A stretch of DNA of 64,000 bases from Corbicula japonica (GCA_038501625.1 JAZAYU010000221.1:124001-188000), one strand, 5' to 3'. Positions 47,105 through 60,740 are shown, counted from the stretch's first letter. Notes: generated from the sequence alone by a model not told the origin. Translations and numbers: made by a program.

Positions 47105-50100
47105 TATCACTAACCAGACAACCACGACACCTGATCCCACCACACACCAAAAAAAACAAAATATGTTTATTTAAGCTTAAAAACTTAAAAGAGTATTATT
47201 ATTAGTTCCTTGTATTGAGCTTGCATTCATTTTGTTATTTTTAATCGTGTGGAGTAGGTAAATACTATCAATTATTATTATCACATATTACCTTCGTTAA
47301 CTACATAGTTATCTATAAGCTGCTTAAATGTATATATACTTATGGACAAAAGTCTTGTCGTATATGGTTTTCCATAATATTTTTAAGCGCATGAAGTAAC
47401 GTTCTTGAACTTTTACTTATTATATATCGCCTGTATTTAAGCTCGATTTCTGATTTTCTTTATTGTCGTTTGAATGCATATAAATGTCACGTTCCATCGA
47501 CACTAAATTTTAGAGTGTACAAATTAAGATATTGTAGTATTTGCAGACCGGCCATGATTTTTGTCCTCATATCTCCATTTATGACGTTTATATGCGACAG
47601 TATCTCCAGATAATGACTATAATAGTATTTCATGAGCTGGGTTACCGGTGAAATACTGTATTTGTATATTATTGCTTATTTTGAAAATAAAATAATAATA
47701 AAAAAAGCAAACATCTCATAAACAAAATACGAAGATGTTAGAAAACTAAAACGTAAATATAGTGTTTGCTTAGGTCACTAATTTATCCAATTCGGTTTAC
47801 CAAACCAAAATTTCGTTATCACTATAATTAAGTACATTCCCCGCAGATATTAAACTTTATATTGCCGCTTACTAAACATCAATACTAGTAATTGAGAATG
47901 AAAATGTTTATATAGTTATTAATTGAAACGTTCTGCATACGTAATCGGTGCAAACATGCAATAGTTAGTCAAATCTAACATTTACTTAATTTTTGGCATA
48001 ATTATTTAAATAAATAACGTGTACATATGAATGTACAATGCACATGTACATGTAATAGTTAAATGTTCCAAGTACAATAAAACATTCCAGGAAACAACAC
48101 TATATTTGTTTATTTGACATAACAACTTCGTTCATTCTGGATATATATTATTAGCGTCAATTAAATTATGAACGTGACTATCTTTGTCAGCTAATACAAA
48201 AAAATACATATTGTGACAATAACTATCCTTCGGTAATTAATATCATCGATAACAAATATTAGTTCAATATCGCTCTTTTTACCCAGGAACTAGCATGGGT
48301 TGTTTGTCTTAATGATCCTGTAGGTTAAACTCTCTGTTTTAAATTTATTAATCCTAAGGAAATTTAGAAAAAAATCAGCATAAAATATAACATTATCTAT
48401 TTATTGTAAATTTACTTTGGAAGAATGCTCAGTAATATAATTTTAAGGAACTATGGAGAAATGTTTTTTTTCTTTAACAATTTTTTATTGAATCGTATCA
48501 TGCAATAAATCCTAATGCACCTATTATCTATCTGAGTTCACCGAGTTCCTTTATCTGTCCTCAGTGTCATGGGTGATCATAAGTGTTTAACCGCTAAGCC
48601 CAGCTGACATCATTTTTGCAACCAGCATAGACCCTAAGCACCCTACACATCCATTCGCGGAAAGATCAGTGTTAACAATATTCACTACTAAATCAATACA
48701 TTTATTAAAAAGATTCCTATGAAAAATAAATGAACTGCCTCAAACTGTTAAAAAGGTAAAAAGCTGGTTAAGATTTAAGTTCATATTCAAACGTTCCATA
48801 AATTCCATTAATAATCCTACTTGCAAACACATTGATAATAAATAGTTGAGAGCCCCTTTTCCCGCTGATGATATTTTGTATGTCGGGTTAAATATAACCT
48901 TTACAAACGTACTTTCATAACAGTTTGTTTATATACATACATTATATTTTATTGCTGTTTTTGTTATTAACATTGTTTGTAAACAGAAAAGAAATGGTAT
49001 CTTATTTTCAGTTCTGCTATTCTCGGTTCAACATAATTGATTTTGGTTAATGTTTCAGATAGAACGCAATTCTTTTTTCAAATAGACATCGCTATTCGTA
49101 ATCTATGGCTAAATCGGATTTCCCAAATAATAAAAGATAAAAACATAAAATGCATATGTACTTTGCATTTTTTCCAAAGAGACAACATATACGTGTACTT
49201 TTTGCAAATACCCGAAACATTATGAATTCAAAGTGTGTTGAAATACATTTTTATATTACAATCATTTGTACATACTGTGCAGAAAATTCGTTTTAGCTTT
49301 TCGGTGTTGCCACCATTAAGGCTATTTCCGGTTTTCTGCAAATTTCTCGACAGCCGTCTATTAAACGATTTTCAAATGTTGATCAACTAAACAGGTGAGT
49401 TTGTCATAAAAGAAACATTACAAAAAATTAAAATATTAAGTAAAATAAATATTCCATGACGCTACGAAAAAGTAAGAGAGCCTTTAGCATGTTTTTTTTT
49501 ATTGACTATAATGTTATTTTGACGTACTGATTGTATTACTTCTTTCAAATATTGAGCTGCAAAATTTTGGCTACAGAATAAAGCCCGATAAGACAGTAGG
49601 TTACTGGAAATTGTAAAAGTGTACTAATACTATTATGCGATACCGGACGGTTTCAATTTCATCAATTAGGCTATGGTAAAATTGGTAACTTTCTATTGAA
49701 AATCTACTGTGTTGTTGGACTTATAATGTTGATTTGTAAAATCTGTTGTCTATATTGATTGATGTATGATGTTTGAAACCTTGCAAAATAAATGGGGTTA
49801 CCCTGCAAAGGGGCATGAAACGAAAAAAAAACAAACTTTCTATTGACGGCCAGTATAAAATCTATATTCTACTTCAAACGTTCACGAGTGCATCTTCAAA
49901 TAACAATTATCATATACAAATTGAAATTTTCTCTAAACTTACGACTGAAAAACGTTTTTATGAATGTTAAGTTGCGACTGAACAACTCCGGTTCAAAGTC
50001 TGTGGAACGTTATTCAGGACCGACCAATAAAAGTTATAAACTTTTTCACGGGAAGACCGTACAACTATTTTGTTACCACATGTGATCCTTTTTCCGACCT

Positions 50101-51010
50101 CTGATTTGTTTTCCTTTAGTGTTTCGTGTAGCCGTCTAACAGAGCTCGAACATATGGCTCATCATACTATCACGAGCGTTATTTAATGAAATCACAATTT
50201 ATAATAATATTTTAACGAATATACAAATAAATCATCCCCTTTCAACTACTAACCCTTACTCTTTCGGCAATGATAAAATAAAAAAGAAAAAATTATTTTA
50301 CGCGAATAAAAATCGATCATGGAAAGAAATTTACATGAGGAAATAAATTACTATTACTGAACTATTTTAAAGTTTTTATCAAGAACTGGGATACATTTAT
50401 CATAACTGTAGAACTAAATAATAATAAATTATTTGAATAATATAAATACCTTCATTGTAGTAGGATATCCAACTCGATCATATACATGTGTAGTTAGTAT
50501 AAATGCATAGGATTTATCTTGGGTAATCTTGGGAAACCAAACAAAATATTAATAAAGGAGACACGTGCTGCGCGTACAAGCTCTGGTTTTCTTTTCTTTT
50601 CAAAGGATGATTAGTATATTTCAGTTTCTGAGAACAGAAATGTACACAATAGTTATTAATAGCAAAAAAAGCTTCATATTTGTGATATACACCTATGTTT
50701 TGTTGTATGTTTTCCAAATAATTTTGCAGGTAAACGGTCATTTGAGAATACTACCAAAATCGTGCACATAACATTAACAGTTACATCAGTTTTCATCTTA
50801 AATATTATTTCATATGCTTTCTTCTATAAAATATGCGACTTGGATCATTTTAATTAACAATGGTTTTACACAGACTTACTGTCCAACGAAAGAGAAGTTT
50901 CGATGCTCCACGCACTAGTTTCCGACAGATAGCCCTAACCCAAAAACTGGAGCCTACCACAAAACAACTAAAAATAACTTAGGTAAAACCAGATATTGGG
51001 AAACCAGCGG
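47105..51010. other. Gene-poor AT-rich stretch
   Basis: No coding region is recognised. The best splice-like signal is a strong donor, AACAG/gtgagt, at 49394-49395 (+), preceded by a less AT-rich 100 bp, which could end a non-coding first exon. There is no other support. Confidence 0.35.
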
Positions 51011-51823
51011 TATAGTCCCATTTTACGCATTGAGCCGTGAATGTACTTTTGTATTAATAGATTTTTGGAATATTCAACAAAATAGGGAAGTCAGACATTT
51101 TTATCATAGCTCGTAATGTAAACGTTGTACGTCTCCGAACCAAAAGGTTTCATGGCCGTGACAGTAACGCATCTGATTGCTAATAGTGGAGCATAAGGAG
51201 TGTGTTCGAATCCCATGAGGGGATTTCTTTTTTCTTTGCTTTAATGCTGGTTTTATACATTCATGTATACACCGACAAAAATGCCATTTTACCGTGCAAA
51301 ATTCGAGTAAGCTTTCATCAAACAGGTTGATAAGATCGAAGCTTTCTCAAATAAAGTTTTCGGACGATGTCAAACAATTATGTAAAATGGTTTTGAAAAC
51401 GTCAGGGTTCACAGATGTCGATAAAGAGGGGTTGCTGCAAGCTGCTCAGCAAAATATATATTGTTCGAAAAGAGAATTAACATAAACAAAATTAAAAGGC
51501 TATTGCAAAATTAAAGATAAACCAACTTAAAAGTAAAATCATATCTTGTGAACTAAATTAAAATGATATAAAACCCAATGCAAGACAAAAATAAAAAAGT
51601 TACTGTTATTGGATTCGAACTTGCAATGTTGAACATCATAGCCTGACATCCTTACCCACTGAGCTATTGCGTCGTGACTGAATATCTGCTGCGTTGAATA
51701 GATTTTAATGTCGTGAAAGTTAAGTAACTTAACGGTAATTAATTTACGCAATTTACCTATTTAGGATTATAACATTGGACTTGTCCGAAAGGTCTAAGCT
51801 CACGGGTCCAAAATCGAACTATA
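51011..51823. mobile_element. TIR element with convergent tRNA-like modules, copy B (813 bp)
   Basis: Homologous along its length to 18718-19614, with the same inverted ends ('tatagtcccattttacg' and, inward from the right, 'tatagttcgattttgg'). It has a + module at 51146-51222 with B box gttcgaatcc and a minus module at 51608-51678 with A box tagctcagtgg and B box agttcgaatcc. Copy A has extra sequence in the middle. No transposase. Confidence 0.72.
51608..51678 (-). other. tRNA-like module with intact A and B boxes
   Basis: The minus strand has 'tagctcagtgg' then 'agttcgaatcc' about 45 bp later, both matching Pol III internal promoter boxes. The 5' and 3' arms do not pair as an acceptor stem, so I call it tRNA-derived repeat and not a tRNA gene. 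Confidence 0.6.
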
Positions 51824-52280
51824 GCATATTTCTGTATGATATTTATAAGCTTATTTTGCATCGATTAGATTATAATTATACATAATTGTTCATGACAGTT
51901 TTATATCTCGAGTTTGAAATTATTTTGAGTTTAATTAACAGTTAATAAATCAAAAGGGCAAACATTTATTTTGGAATAGTAATTGGTTTATTTTGTTATT
52001 ATGTTTTGATAACGCTTCATAATAAGGGATCTACATCAATTTATTAGGATATAGCTGTCATAAATTATACTTAAATTTTATTTCAGAAATTTCGAAGTTG
52101 TCTTAAAGGTTAAACTTAGAAATTAATGATTTGATTAATCAAACTTAAGATTAACGGGTCGCGTCGTAAAAACTTGCATTAAGTATTTTCAAGACCGTAT
52201 AAGGTAGTGGGAATATATTAATGCTACTTAGTATTGGAGATATATTATTAAGTCTTAATTGTATTGTGTCCAGGATAGGT

Positions 52281-52293
52281 CGCGCATGCGCAG
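52281..52293. promoter_or_regulatory. NRF-1-type palindrome
   Basis: GCGCATGCGC (52282-52291) is a perfect match to the core of the NRF-1 consensus, a common element of animal housekeeping promoters. It stands out in AT-rich DNA. Confidence 0.4.
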
Positions 52294-52299
52294 TAATAG

Positions 52300-53142
52300 T
52301 AATTCGACTGTCATGGACTTCGCGATTAAGAACTAAATAAACAACTTTATTGCAGGAATCGAAAACTTTGCATTGTTAAACTTTATAATTTAAAAGAAGA
52401 TGCATATAGATTTCTGTTGAACAATTTTATCATTACGAGGAATGAAACAAAAATGAATTTGCATGCCCCCTAAAGTGGAATACAGTAAAGTAGGTCATCT
52501 GACTTGCAGCGTGTTGTAAAAAAAAGAGTGAACATTGTTAGCGACTGCTGACCTTGTTGCGATCTATCAAAAGTTAGTTTTTTTATATTCGATCGGCATG
52601 TATTACTGCTGAGAAAAACACAGTTGTCCATGTTAGTGACATGCTATCGTTTCGTTCCATTGATTCGTTGTGTTAAATTGTTATCTTTGGAAAAGTGTGA
52701 AATCGATACCGGATGTTTACACAATTTGAAATAGCTAATAAACTCTGTGGGTAAATTGTGGATTTAAGAAGCTATTGAATGAATGACTGATACATGTATT
52801 CAGTTTGGAAGGATTGATTAAGTGAACATCTTATTGAAGAACAAGATTATATTGAAGCATGGAAATAAAGCATGGCTTATCAAGAATCACTGCTGAAAAT
52901 ACACTCGGATCCAGAAAAGTGTTGAAAAAGAGCTGTTTTTACGTTTTTATATGGACAGTGTCGCTGTACATATAAGAACATATAAGATAGCAAGTGCATC
53001 TTTGTTGTCTGGCCTCCAAATTAAGATGAAGAAGCAACCTCGTCTGCAAGTGAAGTCACAGCTATTTGAAGCTTACCATTAGACAATGTTCATATTGGTC
53101 AACACATCTGAAGTGAGACTGGCTCATATTCATAATCCAAAG
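52300..53142 (+). other. Possible 5' non-coding exon
   Basis: It begins just after the NRF-1-type palindrome and ends at a donor-like AAAG/gtaggc at 53143. It is less AT-extreme than its flanks and has only short open frames. No next exon is identified. Confidence 0.2.
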
Positions 53143-53309
53143 GTAGGCTAATTTTCGTTGTTGGCTAATTTGGTAAAGAAATGGTCACTTACATTTATTT
53201 CACAGAGAAGTTCTATAACTCACTGGAAAACATAAAATAAATAGTGGTCTACATCACATATATTGATAGTATAAGTTTGTTATGTGTTTAAGGATTCTGC
53301 ATTTAAAAT

Positions 53310-53560
53310 TATTATGCCCCCACAAAGTGGGAGGCATACTGGTAGAGTTGCATGCCCCCGTAATGGTGTATGTCCCCAAATCTTGTGGCATCAACTCCTC
53401 CTTAGTAATAAGGCGGATTTCTTTCAAACTTGCACAGATGATCAAGCAGGATGTGTAGATGATAGTAAAGAAAGGATTTTGTCCTATGACCATTTTTACT
53501 AGAGTTATAACCCTTTGTTATTAAAAAATTATGTTGCCGCAGTGGGGGCATCAGTGTCCA
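53310..53560 (+). repeat. Dispersed repeat of the ATGCCCCC type
   Basis: 'attatgcccccacaaagtgg' and 'gcagtgggggcatcagtgtc' frame the region. A similar word, catgccccctaaagtgg, lies at 52463. The short frames here are not genes. Confidence 0.5.
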
Positions 53561-53885
53561 AGGACATAAAACATTCTTGAATACATCAAGAAATAAAATT
53601 AATTCCAGATGTATTCACGAATGTTTTATGATGCATTTTGCCCAAGAAGTATTTTGTCTTAATAAACTTAATATATTTTGTGTTTTGTGAAAAGATGTGT
53701 TTATTTTTTTTTCGAACAACTTCAACAAGTTGCTTTGAAACTCAGTAGTGCATGCAACTTTATAGTAACTTTTGTAGTATGGTCCCAAAACATCCTGCAT
53801 AATACATGTATGTGTAATTTTATTGAAAGTTTTAATATGTATTTGTATGAGTTTCTGTGTGGACTGATCTATGGCAAGCGGAATT

Positions 53886-56160
53886 AATCCATGGTTATTG
53901 ACCCATCTATGGTTATTGGTGATACCTGATGATAACAATAGTTTTAATCAATGACTATGGTAATCGGACCAATAACTATGGATATTGGCGAAAAGTATAG
54001 TTACCTGCCGAAAACCATAGTTGTCAGCCTTAACCGTGGTAAACGGGCAATATCTAGGGTTTTCACCAATAACCATATCAGAATTATTGTGTAATAGATA
54101 TGAATGAAATCTATGATAATTGACCGAGAACTTGGGCTTTCATCAATAACTATGGTTACTGGCTGGTAACCCTATTTATCATCAATAACTATGGTTATCT
54201 GACCAATATCCATAATTATTGGTCGATAACAATAGATATTTGATTATTTGGGCAAACGGCGTGTCAAACAGTTACAATGGCAAGACAGACAACAACCAAG
54301 GGTTTATATCTATAGTTTTGTGCCAATTGCACAATAGATCCGTTATGCATGGTTATAAGTGAAAACCCTAGATATTGACCGTTAAACCACGGGTCATTTG
54401 GTAACTTTTTACTGGATTTAGGCAATTTAAGGCCAAAATACCTCTTTTCTTAGGAAAAGATGACCCTTCAGCTAAAATTTATCGGGGTCAAAATGAGGGG
54501 TTTTGAAAATTTTAAGAGTCAAAGGGTCATCTCTGGGGTCAAATGGAACCCCTGACCAAGGGATTTCAATAACTTTTGAAAATCTGGGATCATCTGACCC
54601 TGTTTGAAATTTTCAAGGGGTCATAATCAGATGGTCACAAGTCATATATTGTTTTCGGTTAACATAATATTATTTACAGAATTGCTTTTACATCATTTAA
54701 CTTAATTTTCACAATTGAAATAAACATTTTCTTCTAAATTTAATTGCAAAAGACACAATATCTCTTTATTCTTGAAAATGTTGACCACTTTTCCTCAATT
54801 CTTCTGTATCAAAATGACCCCAAGCTCTGAATTAGGTGGGGTCAAAAGTGGAAAAATTCAAATTTGCTTGCCTCGAAAAGCAAGATTCTGTATTAATTGA
54901 AATCACTGTAACCACAGTTAACGCCGAGAACAATGGTTTTCGGTCGGTAACTATAGTTTACGTCGATATCCACAGTTATTGACAATTACTACGGTTATCG
55001 GCCGATATCTAGGATTTTCATCAATAACTATGGTTTTTGGACAGTAACCCTGGTTATTGTCAATAGCTATGGTTATCGGATCAATATCTATAGTTATGGG
55101 TTTCTAACCATGGATATTGGATCAATTGTGCAAACTGCTTGCCATAGTGACGATGATGTTAGTGATTTCTGAGTCTCTTAAAATGATGCAACATGTACTC
55201 ATGCAGGATGTACTCATCATGTAGTGTTTTTATAATGCATTTTTTTCACCTCACCAGTATTTAGATTTCTGTCATGTTATGGAAATATTACAAACTCAAT
55301 CAGATTTTAGCTGCATTTCAGTTATTATTTTTAACAGAGTTGAAATAAGCAAGGTTATGATTTAAGGTATCGCAAACACTGCAAATGGCGAAAACAGGCT
55401 AAAATTTCAAAAAATGAATTTTGGGGTAAATACTTATTGCCACCTAGATTTTAGTAAAGAAATGTATTTAGCTATGGATGTAGTACATGTTTGTAAGCTC
55501 AGTTTAGTCTAATTCATGTTCTAATTACCAAGCACATACTAAAACAAAAGAAAAACCATTTGCATGAGAACTCTGAAATTCATGAACAATATACCAAAAC
55601 AACTCATATCTGAAATAAGTATATGCTGATCTACAATGTTTAGTGCCAATTCATCAAAATAATGTTAGGGTTTTCGAAAATTCAAGGAAATCTTACTTCC
55701 AGGTTCAAAGTGAAAGTAGAAATAAGTATTTCCCCCAAAAATCATTTTTGAAATTTTAGCTAGTTTTCGCCATTTGCAATGTTTGCGACCTCTTAAAATG
55801 ATTAATGAATCGGGCCAATATCAATAGTTATTGGTCGATAACTATAGATATTGGATTATTTAGGCAAACCGCATGTCAAAGTGAAACAGATACAATGGCA
55901 AGACAACAACCTAGGATATTGATTTATATCTAGTTTTGTGCCAAGTGCACATTAGATCTGATATCCATAATTACTAGTGAAAACCCTAGATAAATATTGT
56001 TCGTTAACCACGGTTAACTCCAAGAACTATGGTTTTCAGTCGGTAACTATAGTTTTCGCAAATATCCAAGGTAATTGGTCCGACATCTGGTTATCAGCCG
56101 ATATCTAGGGTTTTCACCAATAACTATGGTTATCGGGTGGTAAACCTAGTTATTGTCAAT
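53886..56160 (+). repeat. Arrays of CCATAGTTATTGG-like near-palindromes, segmentally duplicated
   Basis: Dense variants of 'ccaataactatggttattgg' fill 53886-54260, 54330-54410, 54910-55120, 55810-55870 and 55960-56160. Spacing is irregular (15-40 bp) and orientation is ambiguous because the motif is almost self-complementary. Confidence 0.8.
55361..55797. mobile_element. 437-bp MITE with ~75-bp TIRs and ATGA duplication
   Basis: Left end 'tttaaggtatcgcaaacac' onward; right end, read inward, 'tttaagaggtcgcaaacatt'. The arms agree over about 75 bp, including 'gcaaatggcgaaaac' and 'gctaaaatttcaaaaa'. ATGA flanks both sides (55357-55360 and 55798-55801). The paralogous segment near 56370 lacks the element, which confirms an insertion. 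Confidence 0.88.
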
Positions 56161-56380
56161 TGTGCAAACCGCTTGCCCTACTGATCTCTGAGTCTCTTAA
56201 CATGATGCAACATTCAAGAATGCAGGATGTACATGTGTTGTCATCATGTTGTGTTTTTATAATGCATTTTTCACCTCACCAGTGTTTAGATTTCTGTCAA
56301 TATTACAAACGCAATCAAATTTTAGCTGCATTTAAGTTATTATTATTAACCACATTAAAATAAGCAAGGTTATGAAGTAA
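56160..56380 (+). repeat. Second copy of a duplicated segment (first copy 55125-55360)
   Basis: Shared blocks: 'ctgagtctcttaa', 'atgatgcaacat', 'tttttataatgcattttt', 'ttttagctgcattt', and 'aaataagcaaggttatga'. In the first copy the MITE interrupts right after 'ggttatga'. Confidence 0.88.
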
Positions 56381-57790
56381 AATGAATTGAATTATAAGCA
56401 GCTGATAACTTCCAGGCGTTCCATTTTTCACGTTATCTCCCTTTGAAAATGCAAAATTGATACAAAGGTTAATTGTGTTGCTAATATTCGCTCTGAGTAC
56501 CAACTGCATTGTGGTTTGTGATCTGGATGAGATGCTTGGAGTGTGTTCAATAAATAAAAACGCATTCTTTGAAGGTAATTCAGCATTTGTTATTTTTATG
56601 ATTAAATATTTTTCTGGAAATTCGCAAAATATAGTGTATTGGATATTTTACATAAATTTATGAAACTTTCTGTGAATAAAGAATTATTTTTAAGTTTATT
56701 TAACAGAATGAAACACACTTTCATGTTTTTGTCAAATAATGAGCTATTCAGTATGAAATTCCAGAAAAGAAGTCTTAATTTAAAAAGATTACCCTATCAT
56801 GTAAAAAAAGGTTCCAAAGTTAAGTTTGCCTGAACTAGAGGAAGCCTGAATGTCTTCAAGACATAATATTGCTTTCATCAATTCTGTGGTAAAATAAATT
56901 GATACTGTTGTTTTTAAATTATATATTTTGTAAACACTAAATATTACATAAAGATTGGAGAAGAAGGGTATGGTAATTGAAACCCATAGTAGTGGTTAAA
57001 AATGAAAAAAATTTGAATTGTTCTTCAAAATCAACAAAACATACATGTATCATACTTGTTAGGCAAATAATATGTGGTGAGAACACTATCAAAAAGGGAA
57101 AATTATGAAAATTTGTAAGGACAGGTGTGATACAGATAGGCAAGGTTTGAAATCAGAATGCAGGTTGGATTGCTTTCTTTCAAACTATCATTAAAACAAA
57201 TCAACAAATGGGCTAGACATTGCAAAACAATTCTGTGAGAGATTGTTCAGTTGTCTCTGAATAATAGACCGTCTGTAAAACAGTAAGTTACTGTTTTACT
57301 TTTTCTTGTTCTATATGTACACATCCTCCGTTATTTTCTAATTCACTGCGTTCAAACGAAAATAAATTATTTATCCCATATTCAAATAATTAATAGGTAG
57401 GAAAAGAAATAAAAACACCAAGTACAATAGGAATGGTCGTATTGCATTGCTATATACTATATTTCAACGACAACATTTCATTAACGTCTATTAGCCCATC
57501 TTTCCTGCATCCTCGTCTTGGTTCGTGTCAAGCCGCACAACCGGAAACATCGAGCCTGCTGCAATGAATGTCTTTTATCATCCAGAACCTACTTGAATAG
57601 AAAAATAACATCATCTTATACATATGCAAAAGAAAAACAGCCAGTATTGTTTGCTAATAATCTGCGCCCAAAGTTAAAATAATGAAACAGAAAACGCCAA
57701 AATTTAACTAAACGTCTTTGTGTAGATTCCTATCATCTTATTCAACTTTTTACATTCGACTTAACTCGCTTACATTAAGAACAATTAAAG
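56381..57790. other. Gene-poor stretch
   Basis: AT-rich sequence without a recognised gene or repeat family. Confidence 0.35.
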
Positions 57791-57794
57791 TCAG

Positions 57795-59305
57795 ACCATC
57801 AAGCGCCAAGTGGCACTCACTTTCAAGCCAGTCGGCTAGTCTTCCACAAAAACAACTCCATTCCATCACAGCGCCAATCGGCACTACAGCGCCAATCGGC
57901 ACTTCAATTTTACGCCACGTGGCGAGGTTCGTTCCAAGGAGGGGCAATATCTGATAATCAAACTAAACACTACCAATGCAGCGCCAAACGGCACTCACTT
58001 TCAAGCCAGTCGGCTAGTCTTTCACAAAACAATTCCATTCCAACACAGCGCCAATCGGCACTAAAGCGCCAATCGGCACTTCAATTTTGCGCCACGTGGC
58101 GAGGTTCGTTCCCAGGAGGGGCAATATCTGATAATCAAACTAAACACTACCAATGCAGCGCCAAATGGCACTCACTTTCAAGCGAGTCGGCTAGTCTTTC
58201 ACAAAACAATTCCATTCCAACACAGCGCCAATCGGCACTACAGCGCCAATCGGCACTTCAATTTTACACCACGTGGCGAGGTTCGCTCCCAGGAGGGGCA
58301 ATATAATCTGATAATCACACTGAACACAACCAAAGCTTCATCAAATGACATCCACTTTCAAGCCAATTGGCTAGTCTTCAAAAAACTATTTCATTCAAAC
58401 ACAGCGCCAATCGGCACTACAGCGCGACATGGTGAGTTATCACTCAAATCGTTAACCTGATAATCGAGTTAAATACAACCAATGCAGCGCCAAGTGGCAC
58501 TCACTTTCATGCCAATCGGCTAGTCTTCAAAACGCAATCCCATTCAAATACAGCGCCAATCGGCACTTCAATTTTACGCCACATGGCGAGGTTCGTTCCC
58601 AGGAGGGGCAATATCTGATAATCAAACTAAACACTACCAATGCAGCGCCAAATGGCACTCACTTTCAAGCCAGTCGGCTAGTCTTTCACAAAACAATTCC
58701 ATTCCAACACAGCGCCAATCGGCACTACAGCGCCAATCGGCATTTCAATTTTACGCCACGTGGCGAGGTTCGCTCCCAGGAGGGGCAATATAATCTGATA
58801 ATCAAACTGAACACAACCAAAGCTTCACCAAATGACATCCACTTTCAATCCAATCGGCTAGTCTTCAAAAAACTATTCCATTCAAACACAGCGCCAATGG
58901 GCACTACAGCGCCAATCGGCACTTCAATTTCACGCCACATGGCGAGTTATCACTCAAATCGTTAACCTGATAATCGAGTTAAATACAACCAATGCCGCGC
59001 CAAGTGGCACTCACTTTCATGCCAATCGGCTAGTCTTCAAAACGCAATCCCATCCAAATACAGCGCCAATCGGCACTACTTCGCCAATCGGCAAAACAAT
59101 TTCCCAACACAGCCAAGCGGCGGCTACACAGCGCCAAGTGACACCTCAATCTAATTCCAATCGGCTATTCTCTGAGCAAATCAAATTACTAAACAGCACC
59201 AAGCTACACTTCAATTTAAAGCCAGTTGGCGGGTTTAAAGCAACTCCTTAATAAAGTTAATGCAATCAAACACTTCTAAGTCAAATTAACAGCGCCAAGT
59301 GGTTA
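57795..59305 (+). repeat. Composite GCGCCAATCGGCAC satellite with higher-order period
   Basis: 'gcgccaatcggcact' recurs more than ten times. Larger blocks starting 'gcgccaaRtggcactcactt' begin at about 57802, 57978, 58156, 58488, 58645 and 58998, with diverged versions near 58340 and 58835 (spacing 148-190 bp). Blocks with 'ataatctgataatca' repeat at 58303 and 58792, so a higher-order unit of about 487 bp is present. The palindrome CGCCACGTGGCG recurs in several units. Confidence 0.92.
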
Positions 59306-60740
59306 AATTTCCAGTCCAAAAATCATCCTGCTTATCAATTCAATGTTTAGCGTTTTTCGATTATATTTAAATGAAGTGGCTAATCTTTTCTCTAAATCGA
59401 ATCGCATATAGTGTTCACATTTTGTCAGGTTATGGGAGATCAGTCCATTAAAATCAAATATTTTGGCCAAATCAATTAAAATGCTACATTCTCCGCTAAG
59501 TACAAAAGTGTTAAAGGAGTTCTAACCGTCTTCGCAAATGGTGAAATCAAACACATAAAAAGAGGGTGGGTGGGACAAGAAATTAGAAATATTTAATATG
59601 TCTGTACAATAGCAATGCGACGACTCGAATGAATTTTATCCAAGGTTTACACAATATATAATGACACTGCACGAGAATTTCGTGAATCCTCACAACCAAT
59701 AACCTTGAAGCATACATGAGATGAATTACATAGAAACGTGGATAAATACATTTATTAATACTCACTGAGCTTTAAGGTGACTCAATAGTGATTAAGCCTT
59801 AAGGTGACTCATCGTCTAGATACACTTAAAGGTGGTTCATAAATTGAATAGTTTTATGGTGGCTCGTAAATAAAATAAATAAGTAATAAATTTTGGGGTA
59901 ATTAATTAAAATTAATTTAAAAGCGGGTATTAAGTAATGAAAATTAAAAGTAAAATAAAAGGTTCAAAATTAAAACAAACTATTATGAATGAATTATCTA
60001 TAATGGTTGAATTTAGTCTTGAGCCAATGACAATGCAGTATTTTTCAAATATTTCGAACCTTAATTCTCATAAAGTCGCGCGTCTGAATTTATTATAGGT
60101 CGATTTTTTCCATAATATTGTTCGACATTTATTGATAAAAATGTATAGATCTAGTTCGTTAACGATCGTCTACAGTGTTCACGGAGGCGTGACTTAAAAA
60201 GTCTTAGGGAAAGAAAATCATTTAATATTTTTAGTTTTGACCTTTTTGACTTATGATACTCCTTTTTAATTGCTTAAATCTAAATTTCTATAGATACGTC
60301 TGTTTTCAAATAGGCAACCAGTTTAGATCCAGATCACCCATCAAATTAACGTCATCTGATCAGTATTTGCACTTTCCCTTTGTTGTCACAAATAACCTGG
60401 CGAATCTAACAGTCTACACGGGTGAGCCCGTTGATCCGGATATAAACTATTTTGCCAAGCTAAAAATATTTATTTATGAAGTAAAGGGTAAAATGGAACT
60501 TCCACTGATGAACCATCAACTCTAGGACAGGTCTTTTTCCGAGAGTCAGTTATGTTCACACGGTGTTTTCCGATAAAAGACATTTGATAGTCAACTTTCT
60601 TAAATATTTTCCCATACATGTTTACGGGCCATTGAATGACAATACTTCTTTCAGTTTGACTATTTATTTTTGCATACCTATATATGGTAATTTAGGCGAC
60701 GACTGTTTATTCAGTTACAAAAATAATTTGGATCATTATA
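59306..60740. other. Gene-poor stretch
   Basis: Short 'ttaaggtgactca'-type repeats lie at 59770-59870. Open frames at 60253-60525 and 60563-60772 (+) are of modest length and match nothing I know; I cannot support them as genes. Confidence 0.35.

Noticed and set aside
46771..47159. Minus-strand frames with a Pro run upstream of the IAP gene, as its missing first exon
   Set aside because: The Pro run is just the poly-G tract translated, and I find no donor that would join it to the acceptor at 46627.
53615..53938. 107-residue minus-strand frame
   Set aside because: AT-rich, no domain, and its N-terminal end overlaps the start of the CCATAGTTATTGG repeat field.
57718..57954. 78-residue frame on the + strand and its minus-strand shadow
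   Set aside because: Mostly within the GCGCCAATCGGCAC satellite; the frame is not conserved between units.
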